Of a DNA stretch of 10,546 bases, positions 1 through 5,710 are shown one piece after another. A model generated the notes under the pieces. It was not told where the DNA came from and made no database searches. It saw only the letters and a list, made by a program, of their open reading frames with translations. The first letter of the stretch is position 1. The number at the start of each line of letters is the position of its first letter. This DNA is from Limisoma sp963590405 (GTDB taxonomy: Bacteria; Bacteroidota; Bacteroidia; Bacteroidales; Muribaculaceae): positions 1-10,546 of the forward strand of contig CAVAPE010000074.1 in assembly GCA_963590405.1 (NCBI GenBank), in the 5' to 3' direction. Both the position numbers and the translations under genes were made by a program.

Positions 1-7
1 GCGACAC

Positions 8-55
8 AAAAAGAGCGTGAACCGTCCTGTTGTCCGTTCCACGCACTGAGGCTCT
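8..55 (-). terminator. Terminator-like hairpin at the end of the orphan region
   Basis: On the minus strand GCGTGGAAC (bulged G) pairs with GTTCACGC. An outer AAGAG/CTCTT pairing flanks it across an internal loop, and TCTTTTTG follows. This fits an intrinsic terminator ending a minus-strand transcript from the 60-366 region. The stem is imperfect and the loop is about 12 nt, so it is weaker than the other terminators in the window. Confidence 0.4.
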
Positions 56-366
56 TCCATTGCCTATCAAAGTTGAACAGACAACGTCAGAGCCCACGCC
101 GATATGATAATACAAACCATGTTGCGACTTGTTCGCAACACGGTGTTGATATAATCACACCCGGGGCATCTACCGTTGCTGAGTTCAAGACTTTGATACT
201 GATTGATTTGGAAGATTTCAGTGTGTCAAGAACAGAGCGTCAAGTAAACGCCTTAATTATGTCGTGCCTCATTACCCACCCTCGCCTCCTTAATCATGTA
301 GAATTTAACACAAAAGGCTCGGCGTGCGCTGAGGCTTGGATTTGTCGATTGTGAAGCGCAATCAGC
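8..366 (-). ncRNA. Candidate structured non-coding RNA or long leader, unidentified
   Basis: This stretch has no convincing protein gene. Read on the minus strand, it has a promoter-like pair at its upstream end (369-399), several hairpins, and a hairpin followed by TCTTTTT at its downstream end (8-55). The hairpins are a 12-bp stem with a 5-nt loop at 116-144, a 5-bp stem at 236-252, and a GATTG/CAATC stem with a 7-nt loop at 347-363. All three minus-strand frames contain stops, and the longest pieces do not resemble a known protein. An AAGGAGG motif (285-291) precedes two tiny reading frames of 8 and 10 codons, so a leader with a short peptide is also possible. I looked for the conserved cores of RNase P RNA, tmRNA, and TPP and cobalamin riboswitches and did not see them. 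The plus-strand frame 1-354 is open (117 codons), which leaves a protein on that strand as a weaker alternative. Confidence 0.3.
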
Positions 367-368
367 CT

Positions 369-399
369 CAAACCGATTATCCACTTTCAAAATTACAAT
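369..399 (-). promoter_or_regulatory. Possible Bacteroides-type promoter for the orphan region
   Basis: On the minus strand ATTG (396-399) is followed after exactly 19 nt by TCGGTTTG (369-376), which matches the TAnnTTTG -7 element at all but one fixed position. It would start a transcript near 363 running leftward into the structured region. The match is imperfect. The -7 element also overlaps an AGCCTCA repeat (364-370) that can form part of a hairpin, so the exact start is uncertain. Confidence 0.3.
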
Positions 400-480
400 T
401 ATTTTTTCAATCTAAAATAATAATTCAAAATTTTTGTTAGAAATTTCACAAAATGCATAAGGCTTCACTCGGGTATACAG

Positions 481-512
481 AAAGGGCTGCGCCGGATGCG
501 GTGCAGCCCTTT
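481..512 (-). terminator. Strong terminator after the peptidyl-prolyl isomerase gene
   Basis: The arms AAAGGGCTGC (481-490) and GCAGCCCTTT (503-512) are perfect complements. The stem continues inward through G-T, C-G, C-G and G-C pairs to a GATG tetraloop, giving 14 bp in all. It begins 22 nt beyond the isomerase stop codon. On the minus strand it ends in TTTCTG, so the U-tract is short but the stem is very strong. Confidence 0.85.
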
Positions 513-534
513 ATCTATGGGTCGGGGTTCTACC

Positions 535-2460
535 CTACTTTACTTGTTTGAGGACTTTTTTGTCGACCTCAACTGTGTATTTCTTATGGAGCTCCTCGTT
601 CCAGAGTTTCTCAAGATAATTTTGATAGTCGGCTACCACCTGTCCGCGGACATCACCAACTTCCTCGGGTTTTGCGACCAATTTGCCGCCAAACACAAAG
701 TAGTCTTTGTATTTGTCCTTATCTTTTGCGACAACTTTTTCTGCGCCGAAAATCTCTGAATCGACCTTGGCGTTTTCACCCTTTGCCACAAGCACTCGAG
801 TTACCTTAAGATTCTTGCCGAGTTCCTTACGCAAAGCCTTTACAACGGTGTCCGTACCAAGTTCGGCGATGCGCTGCTTCGCAATGCGTGTGATTGAGTC
901 GCCAGTGGTTTCAACGAGATAGCCTTTGTATTTCGGAGCATCCCATTTATATTCTGAACGGTGAGCCTCAAAATAAGACTTCAAGCCTTCTGTGTCGGTT
1001 TGAGCCTTCTGCCAAACGTTGCGATTGCTAATTTCGAAGAGCAACATTCCGTCGCGATATTCATGCACGAGATTGCCGAAATCCTTGTTGTTTTTCTCCA
1101 ATTGTTGCTTCTCATACTCAAGCACGATTTCGCGCTCAGTGTCTTTGAGACGTGCATCGATGAATTTGTAAGCCTGCTCACCAGTCATACGACCTGGGCG
1201 ACCCATTCTCGAAACGAGTTCCGACAAAGGGTATTTCACGCCTGCAAGAGTGAAAAGTTGCTCATTTGAGTTGAGATATTTGTCGATAAACTTATTGTCA
1301 AGGCTGTCTGGAAGTGTCACTTCAGCCTTCAGGCGCTTGATAAGTTTTTCGTTTTCCGACAGTTTGTATTGTTTCAACAATTGCTCGACCTTCGAATCAA
1401 CTGCGATATTGCCTCGCATAGCGACGATGCCCGTAAGTTGGTCACGCACTGAAGCGTAGTCGCCCACTTGACGCGAATCGAGTTTCTTGACAATGTGAAT
1501 GCCGTATTGAGTTTCAAATGGCTTTGAAATTTCACCTTTAGCAAGTTTAAATGACACCTCATCAAACTGTGGCACCATGCGTCCGTGGCCGAAATAAGGC
1601 AAACGTCCGCCCTGCTTTGCAGAGCCTGGGTCTTCAGACTCCTTCTTTGCGACCTGCTCAAAGTCAGCGCCACCTTTGACCACAGTATAGATACTGTCCA
1701 TCAAGTGCTTCACCTCCGCCTTCTGCTCGTCAGTGGCATTGCGCGGATAGAGTTTCAAAATGTGCTCAACAAGGACTTCTCCTTCATCTGGTCGCACATC
1801 GAATGTTTTGACGATATGCCAACCGAAATCAGTGGTAAACGGCTCGCTAACGCTACCAACTGGAGTGTTGTAGCAAGCATCCTCAAACTGATAAGGGAAA
1901 CGACCTACCGACACATACCCCATTGAGCCGCCATTCTGAACCGCGCTACGGTCGACAGAATACTTGATTGCCAAAGAGTCGAACGGCTGTCCAGCAATGA
2001 TGCAAGAGCGAATGCTATCAAGACGAGCCTTGTTCTTTGCCGACTCTTCTGCTGTTCTGCCCAAAGGCAACATCACATGGCTTGCAAGCACATTTGTCTT
2101 CATGCGTTCATAAAGCATCTTGCGCATGTTCTCTTCTGCCACAGTGTCGCGGAGATAAGGCATAGCCAACTCGTTGCGGTAGCCTTCATATTCTTTCTTA
2201 AACGATGCCGTAGTATCAATTCCTGCGGCCTCGGCATCTGCAACCTTCAACTTATAGGAGGTAAACATGTCGACATATTTCTCCAAAGGCTGTTGTGCAA
2301 CCTGTTGTTGGTTGTTTTTGTGGTACATGTATTCAAATTCCGACAAAGTAACAGGCTTGCCGTTTACCTTCATCAGAACAGGATCTTTCTTGGAAGCAGC
2401 AAAAGCGACAAAGCACCCCGCCACCAAAGCAACTCCTACAAATAATTTTGTCTTCTTCAT
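535..2460 (-). CDS. Periplasmic peptidyl-prolyl cis-trans isomerase with two parvulin domains (SurA/PpiD-like)
   Basis: This 641-residue envelope foldase or chaperone isomerises X-proline bonds. By family analogy it helps outer-membrane and exported proteins fold. Residues 1-21 form a signal peptide (MKKTK, then a hydrophobic stretch, with an AFA cleavage motif at 19-21). A VAGC at 13-16 also resembles a lipobox, so a lipoprotein is not excluded. Residues 28-120 form a SurA_N-like helical region starting with VLMKVNGKPVTLSEF. Two rotamase domains follow at about 125-219 and 228-328, each with the family pattern: a GG motif (177-178 GGSMGYVS and 284-285 GGRLPYFG), then EPF/KPF, then a closing FGWHIVK or YGIHIVK. 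The charged C-terminal half (about 340-641) has no domain I can name. The gene lies 100 bp after guaB on the same strand, with no U-tract terminator between them, so co-transcription is possible. An A-rich AAAGAACAAAA leader precedes the ATG. The exact SurA or PpiD equivalence is uncertain. Confidence 0.9.
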   Translation of the reverse strand: MKKTKLFVGVALVAGCFVAFAASKKDPVLMKVNGKPVTLSEFEYMYHKNNQQQVAQQPLEKYVDMFTSYKLKVADAEAAGIDTTASFKKEYEGYRNELAMPYLRDTVAEENMRKMLYERMKTNVLASHVMLPLGRTAEESAKNKARLDSIRSCIIAGQPFDSLAIKYSVDRSAVQNGGSMGYVSVGRFPYQFEDACYNTPVGSVSEPFTTDFGWHIVKTFDVRPDEGEVLVEHILKLYPRNATDEQKAEVKHLMDSIYTVVKGGADFEQVAKKESEDPGSAKQGGRLPYFGHGRMVPQFDEVSFKLAKGEISKPFETQYGIHIVKKLDSRQVGDYASVRDQLTGIVAMRGNIAVDSKVEQLLKQYKLSENEKLIKRLKAEVTLPDSLDNKFIDKYLNSNEQLFTLAGVKYPLSELVSRMGRPGRMTGEQAYKFIDARLKDTEREIVLEYEKQQLEKNNKDFGNLVHEYRDGMLLFEISNRNVWQKAQTDTEGLKSYFEAHRSEYKWDAPKYKGYLVETTGDSITRIAKQRIAELGTDTVVKALRKELGKNLKVTRVLVAKGENAKVDSEIFGAEKVVAKDKDKYKDYFVFGGKLVAKPEEVGDVRGQVVADYQNYLEKLWNEELHKKYTVEVDKKVLKQVK

Positions 2461-2485
2461 TTTTGTTCTTTCATTTAAAATGACA

Positions 2486-2526
2486 CAGAGATATAACGAT
2501 ATCTTTGCGATAAAATTATATCTCTG
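2486..2526. repeat. Perfect 11-bp inverted repeat in the leader of the isomerase gene
   Basis: CAGAGATATAA (2486-2496) and TTATATCTCTG (2516-2526) are exact inverted copies around a 19-nt spacer. The spacer itself holds a small TATC/GATA inversion. In the minus-strand mRNA this would fold into a hairpin just ahead of the isomerase start. Alternatively it could be a DNA operator. On the minus strand the right part contains TATCTCTG, one base off the -7 consensus, so the repeat may overlap a weak promoter. No U-tract follows, so it is not a standard terminator. Confidence 0.6.
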
Positions 2527-2538
2527 CGTTGTTTTTAT

Positions 2539-2556
2539 TGAAATGTTAACATTTCA
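2539..2556. repeat. Perfect 18-bp palindrome directly after guaB
   Basis: TGAAATGTTAACATTTCA reads identically on both strands and lies 4 bp beyond the guaB stop codon. It has no T-tract on the minus strand, which argues against a simple terminator. A dimeric regulator site or a 3' stabilising hairpin (7-bp stem, TTAA loop) are the likeliest explanations. The function is inferred; the symmetry is seen directly. Confidence 0.6.
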
Positions 2557-2560
2557 TAGG

Positions 2561-4033
2561 CTATTGGCGCGAATAGTTAGGAGCCTCACTTGTGATTGTA
2601 ACATCGTGCGGATGGCTCTCCTGAACACCGGCATTTGTTATGCGGGTGAATTTTGCCTCGTGAAGTTTCTCGATATTGGCAGCGCCGCAGTAGCCCATAC
2701 CAGAACGGAGACCACCAACCAACTGATAGATCACCTCATAGAGTGTACCCTTATAAGGCACACGTGCAGCGATGCCCTCTGGCACAAGTTTCTTCACATC
2801 GGTAGTACCTGACTGGAAGTAACGATCCTTCGAGCCGTTTTCCATAGCCTCCAGCGAGCCCATTCCGCGGTACGACTTAAACTTACGTCCGTTAAATATG
2901 ATAGTATCGCCAGGAGCCTCCTCTGTGCCGGCGACAAGCGAACCAATCATTACGCTATAGCCACCAGCTGCAAGAGCCTTAACTACATCACCAGAATAGC
3001 GCAGACCGCCATCGGCGATCAAAGGCACACCAGTTCCTTCCAAAGCCTTTGCCACATCGTAGACAGCCGACAGTTGCGGAACGCCAACACCAGCAACCAC
3101 ACGGGTTGTGCAGATAGAACCCGGCCCGATGCCGACCTTAATGGCATCTGCGCCAGCCTCAACAAGCATCTTTGCCGCTGCGCCTGTAGCAACGTTACCG
3201 ACTACGATATCGACATCCGGGAATTTAGCCTTGGCTTCTTTCAACTTTTCGATGACGTATTTTGAATGGCCGTGAGCGGTATCGATAACGATTGCATCAG
3301 CGCCAGCATTAACCAATGCCTCCATGCGTTGCAGTGTGTCGACCGTAACACCCACACCAGCAGCAACACGCAGACGTCCTTTGGAGTCCTTGCAGGCCAT
3401 CGGTTTGTCCTTAGCCTTTGTGATATCCTTATATGTGATCAAGCCCACCAATTTGTTGTCTTTGTCAACAACCGGTAACTTCTCAATTTTATGCTCCTGA
3501 AGAATCTGAGCGGCAGTTTCGAGGTCGCTTGTCTGGTTGGTGGTTACAAGATTTTCCTTAGTCATAACCTCGTCAATGCGCTTCTGCATATCCCTTTCAA
3601 AACGCAAATCCCGGTTAGTCACGATACCCACCAAATGGCCTTCGTCGTCGACTACCGGAATTCCACCAATTTTGTATTCTGCCATCATATCAAGAGCCTC
3701 GCTCACCGTAGAGCCTCGCTTAATAGTCACAGGGTCGTAAATCATACCATTCTCTGCACGTTTCACGATAGCGACCTGCCGCGCTTGCTCCTCAATGCTC
3801 ATATTTTTATGAATAACCCCGATACCACCTTCGCGGGCAATGGCAATTGCCATCTGCGACTCGGTGACAGTGTCCATAGCAGCCGTCACAAACGGGATTT
3901 TCAATTCAATGTTGCGTGAGAACTTAGTCGAGAGTTCGACTGTTTTTGGGAGAACTTCAGAATAGGCGGGAATTAAAAGCACGTCGTCAAACGTGAGCCC
4001 GTCCATCACTACTTTATCTGCAATAAATGACAT
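2561..4033 (-). CDS. guaB: Inosine-5'-monophosphate dehydrogenase
   Basis: This cytoplasmic enzyme oxidises IMP to XMP with NAD+, the committed and rate-limiting step of GMP synthesis. The 490 residues are full length for bacterial IMPDH. The (beta/alpha)8 barrel is interrupted by two CBS domains at about 95-205, which in this family bind regulatory nucleotides. The catalytic loop GSICTT places the nucleophilic cysteine at C308. Substrate-binding IADGG lies at 339-343 and RGMGS at 389-393. The mobile flap carries DRYFQ with the expected Arg-Tyr pair at R404-Y405. GGLRSGMGYCG near 440-450 closes the barrel. The ATG lies about 18 nt downstream of the transcription start predicted from the promoter at 4057-4087, and the N-terminus starting MSFIADKVVMDGLTFDDVLL is typical, so the start is secure. 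The isomerase gene follows on the same strand after 100 bp. No guanine riboswitch is visible in the short leader. Confidence 0.98.
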   Translation of the reverse strand: MSFIADKVVMDGLTFDDVLLIPAYSEVLPKTVELSTKFSRNIELKIPFVTAAMDTVTESQMAIAIAREGGIGVIHKNMSIEEQARQVAIVKRAENGMIYDPVTIKRGSTVSEALDMMAEYKIGGIPVVDDEGHLVGIVTNRDLRFERDMQKRIDEVMTKENLVTTNQTSDLETAAQILQEHKIEKLPVVDKDNKLVGLITYKDITKAKDKPMACKDSKGRLRVAAGVGVTVDTLQRMEALVNAGADAIVIDTAHGHSKYVIEKLKEAKAKFPDVDIVVGNVATGAAAKMLVEAGADAIKVGIGPGSICTTRVVAGVGVPQLSAVYDVAKALEGTGVPLIADGGLRYSGDVVKALAAGGYSVMIGSLVAGTEEAPGDTIIFNGRKFKSYRGMGSLEAMENGSKDRYFQSGTTDVKKLVPEGIAARVPYKGTLYEVIYQLVGGLRSGMGYCGAANIEKLHEAKFTRITNAGVQESHPHDVTITSEAPNYSRQ

Positions 4034-4056
4034 AACGGTTGAAAATTTATTGCACG

Positions 4057-4087
4057 CAAAGATAATGCAATTCTGCCGAACAACAAA
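4057..4087 (-). promoter_or_regulatory. Bacteroides-type promoter of guaB
   Basis: On the minus strand TTTG (4084-4087) is followed after 19 nt by TATCTTTG (4057-4064), a full match to the TAnnTTTG consensus of the Bacteroidota primary sigma factor. The predicted start is near 4051, leaving a leader of about 18 nt before the guaB ATG. Together with the plus-strand promoter at 4161-4191 it makes 4034-4221 a divergent promoter region. Confidence 0.8.
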
Positions 4088-4160
4088 GACGCTATACCGG
4101 TTTTTACCATTTTTTAATCAATGATTATCCGTGTGATTTAATTCCTCAAAATTGGTGCAT

Positions 4161-4191
4161 TTTGCAGTTATTGTCTCTTTTATTATATTTG
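4161..4191 (+). promoter_or_regulatory. Bacteroides-type promoter of the first beta-barrel gene
   Basis: TTTG (4161-4164), 19 nt, then TATATTTG (4184-4191) matches both consensus elements exactly. Transcription would start near 4197, about 25 nt before the ATG at 4222. The leader has no Shine-Dalgarno site and is A-rich, as is usual in this phylum. Confidence 0.8.
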
Positions 4192-4221
4192 CACACAGAA
4201 ATTAACAAGAAATAACCAGAT

Positions 4222-4860
4222 ATGAAGAAAATTACAACCCTTTTCGCTGTAGCAATCATTGCTATTGCTGCTGCAGTGCCTGCTTCGGCACAATTAAAAT
4301 TCGGTCTTAAGGCTGGTGTCGCTGTCAACAGCCTCAAATTCCAATCTGACAACTGGACAGAAACATTCACCTCAAGCAACCGCGCTGGCTTCACTGGCGG
4401 TGCAATGGTTGAGTTCACTGCCCCTGTGCTCGGCGTAGGCTTTGACGCATCGGTAATGTATATGCACCGTTCCAACACAGTGCCATCTGAAGTAACCGAA
4501 AAGACTGACGGCAAATTCAGCACATCCCGTGACTACATTGACATTCCTATCAATGTGAAATGGAAATTTACAATCCCTGTGATTTCAAGTTTCCTAAAAC
4601 CTTATATTGCTACAGGTCCAAGTTTTGCATTCCGTGTAAGCAAAAACGACTTCAAGGAATTTGTTAACCAGCAGAAATGCGACATTTCTTGGAATTTCGG
4701 CTTCGGTGTTGAGGTTCTTTCGCATGTACAAGTTGGCGCAAGCTACGGTCTTGGTCTCAACAACACGCTTGACAAGCTCAAAATCCGCGACTCAAGCACC
4801 ACAGCTGGAATAGAAGGCAAAAACCGCTATTGGACAATCACTGCGGCATACCTTTTCTAA
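4222..4860 (+). CDS. Small outer-membrane beta-barrel protein (PorT-like / OMP_b-brl family)
   Basis: This 212-residue protein is predicted to be an eight- to ten-stranded outer-membrane barrel. Residues 1-23 are a clear signal peptide ending ASA, with mature Q24. The mature part alternates polar and hydrophobic residues in short strands rich in G, F and Y: LKFGLKAGVAV near the start, then GVGFDASVMYMHR, YIDIPINVKWKF, FLKPYIATGPSFAFRV, FGFGVEVLSHVQVGASYGLG and a closing YWTITAAYLF. The last strand ends in Phe, the usual beta-signal for BAM-dependent insertion. The DIPINVKWKF and PYIATGPSFAF segments match the conserved pattern of the outer-membrane beta-barrel family often labelled PorT. That label does not imply the type IX secretion component PorT, and the substrate is unknown. 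It has its own promoter and terminator and a paralogue directly downstream. Confidence 0.85.
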   Translation: MKKITTLFAVAIIAIAAAVPASAQLKFGLKAGVAVNSLKFQSDNWTETFTSSNRAGFTGGAMVEFTAPVLGVGFDASVMYMHRSNTVPSEVTEKTDGKFSTSRDYIDIPINVKWKFTIPVISSFLKPYIATGPSFAFRVSKNDFKEFVNQQKCDISWNFGFGVEVLSHVQVGASYGLGLNNTLDKLKIRDSSTTAGIEGKNRYWTITAAYLF

Positions 4861-4881
4861 ACCTTAGGTGATCAAACTCTT

Positions 4882-4938
4882 AATCGGCATTTCACGGCTT
4901 TTAACCTATATCGAATCCCGTAAATGCCGATTTTTTTT
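4882..4938 (+). terminator. Terminator after the first beta-barrel gene
   Basis: AATCGGCATTT (4882-4892) pairs perfectly with AAATGCCGATT (4922-4932). ACGG/CCGT extends the stem past one bulged C, giving 15 bp around a 20-nt loop. A run of eight T follows (4931-4938). This is a textbook intrinsic terminator about 20 nt after the stop codon. Confidence 0.9.
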
Positions 4939-4967
4939 GCCCATACTGAATTATTTGAGTAGTTTTG
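4936..4967 (+). promoter_or_regulatory. Bacteroides-type promoter of the second beta-barrel gene
   Basis: TTTG (4936-4939), 20 nt, then TAGTTTTG (4960-4967) fits TTTG-N20-TAnnTTTG. The upstream element is built from the last T residues of the preceding terminator, so the terminator tract and the -33 element overlap. The predicted start near 4973 leaves a leader of roughly 17 nt before the ATG at 4990. Confidence 0.75.
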
Positions 4968-4989
4968 CAATATAAACGAAACACTGAAT

Positions 4990-5637
4990 ATGAAAAAACT
5001 TTCAATCATCATAGTCGCCCTTTTTGCCATTTCCTGCGCATTTCAGGCATCGGCACAAATGCGTTGGGGTGCGACAGCAGGTGTCGACATCACTGGTATG
5101 AAATGGACACAGACAACATTTCGCGACCAGAAATTCAACACTTCGCAGTCGATCGGCTACACTGCCGGCATCATCGGTGAATATGAAATTCCCGGTATCG
5201 GCTTTGGCATCGACCTCGGTTTGCAATATGCACAACGCGGCGCGACAATGAATCTCGGAGATTTCAAGATTTGGAACAGCGACGGCTACGGCAACGAGCG
5301 TTCTTATCTCCACTATCTCGACATTCCTATCCACTTGCGTTTTAAATACTCAAACCTCAATGGCTTTGAGCGCAAGTTGTGCCCATTTGTGTTCGCTGGC
5401 CCAGACCTGAGCATCCTGTTGGCGCACAACAAGATTGAAAAGGATGGCGAAGCGGCTTTTACCTACCGACCTGTGCAACTCGGCTTGGAAGTTGGCGTAG
5501 GTGCAGAAATTTTCCGCAAATGGCAGGTTACGGCAAGTTACAACTGGGATATGACCGGAGCAATGGAAGCCGTAAAACTTGATGAATTCAAATCGCACAA
5601 CCGCACCTGGAAAGTTGCACTAACCTACTTTTTTTAA
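4990..5637 (+). CDS. Small outer-membrane beta-barrel protein, paralogue of the preceding gene
   Basis: This 215-residue protein has the same plan as its upstream neighbour: a signal peptide ending ASA at 20-22 with mature Q23, then beta-strand-rich sequence ending in Phe-Phe (WKVALTYFF). Corresponding segments include MRWGATAGVDI against LKFGLKAGVAV, GIGFGIDLGLQYAQR against GVGFDASVMYMHR, YLDIPIHLRFKY against YIDIPINVKWKF, and CPFVFAGPDLSILL against KPYIATGPSFAFRV. Divergence is high outside these blocks, so the duplication is old. The family is outer-membrane beta-barrel (PorT-like), with unknown ligand. A cysteine at 16 lies in the signal peptide, but AISC is not a lipobox. Its own promoter and terminator suggest regulation separate from the first copy. 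Confidence 0.85.
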   Translation: MKKLSIIIVALFAISCAFQASAQMRWGATAGVDITGMKWTQTTFRDQKFNTSQSIGYTAGIIGEYEIPGIGFGIDLGLQYAQRGATMNLGDFKIWNSDGYGNERSYLHYLDIPIHLRFKYSNLNGFERKLCPFVFAGPDLSILLAHNKIEKDGEAAFTYRPVQLGLEVGVGAEIFRKWQVTASYNWDMTGAMEAVKLDEFKSHNRTWKVALTYFF

Positions 5638-5661
5638 GACAGCAATATAATAAACCATAAT

Positions 5662-5699
5662 GGTGGTTGTGTCGGGACGACTGACATAACCACCTTTTT
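5662..5699 (+). terminator. Terminator between the second beta-barrel gene and priA
   Basis: GGTGGTTGTGTC (5662-5673) pairs with GACATAACCACC (5683-5694), a 12-bp stem with a single G-T pair and a 9-nt loop, followed by TTTTT (5695-5699). The T-tract ends only 11 nt before the priA ATG, so little room is left for a separate priA promoter downstream of it. Confidence 0.85.
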
Positions 5700-5710
5700 G
5701 TTCTATCACA

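Noticed and set aside
1..60. Minus-strand gene starting at ATG 60 and leaving the window
   Set aside because: Only 20 codons are visible, they overlap the terminal hairpin and T-tract, and there is no recognisable start of a known protein.
2500..2507. Plus-strand TATCTTTG matching the -7 consensus
   Set aside because: No TTTG or TTG lies 19-20 nt upstream and no plus-strand gene follows. It lies inside the inverted-repeat spacer.
2267..2812. 181-codon plus-strand frame spanning the isomerase-guaB gap
   Set aside because: It is antisense to the ends of two secure genes and reads through the palindromes with no protein-like character.
4034..4056. Purine riboswitch in the guaB leader
   Set aside because: The leader predicted from the promoter is only about 18 nt, too short for an aptamer.
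4990..5060. Second beta-barrel protein as a lipoprotein (Cys16)
   Set aside because: AISC does not fit a lipobox, and a clear ASA cleavage site follows at residues 20-22.
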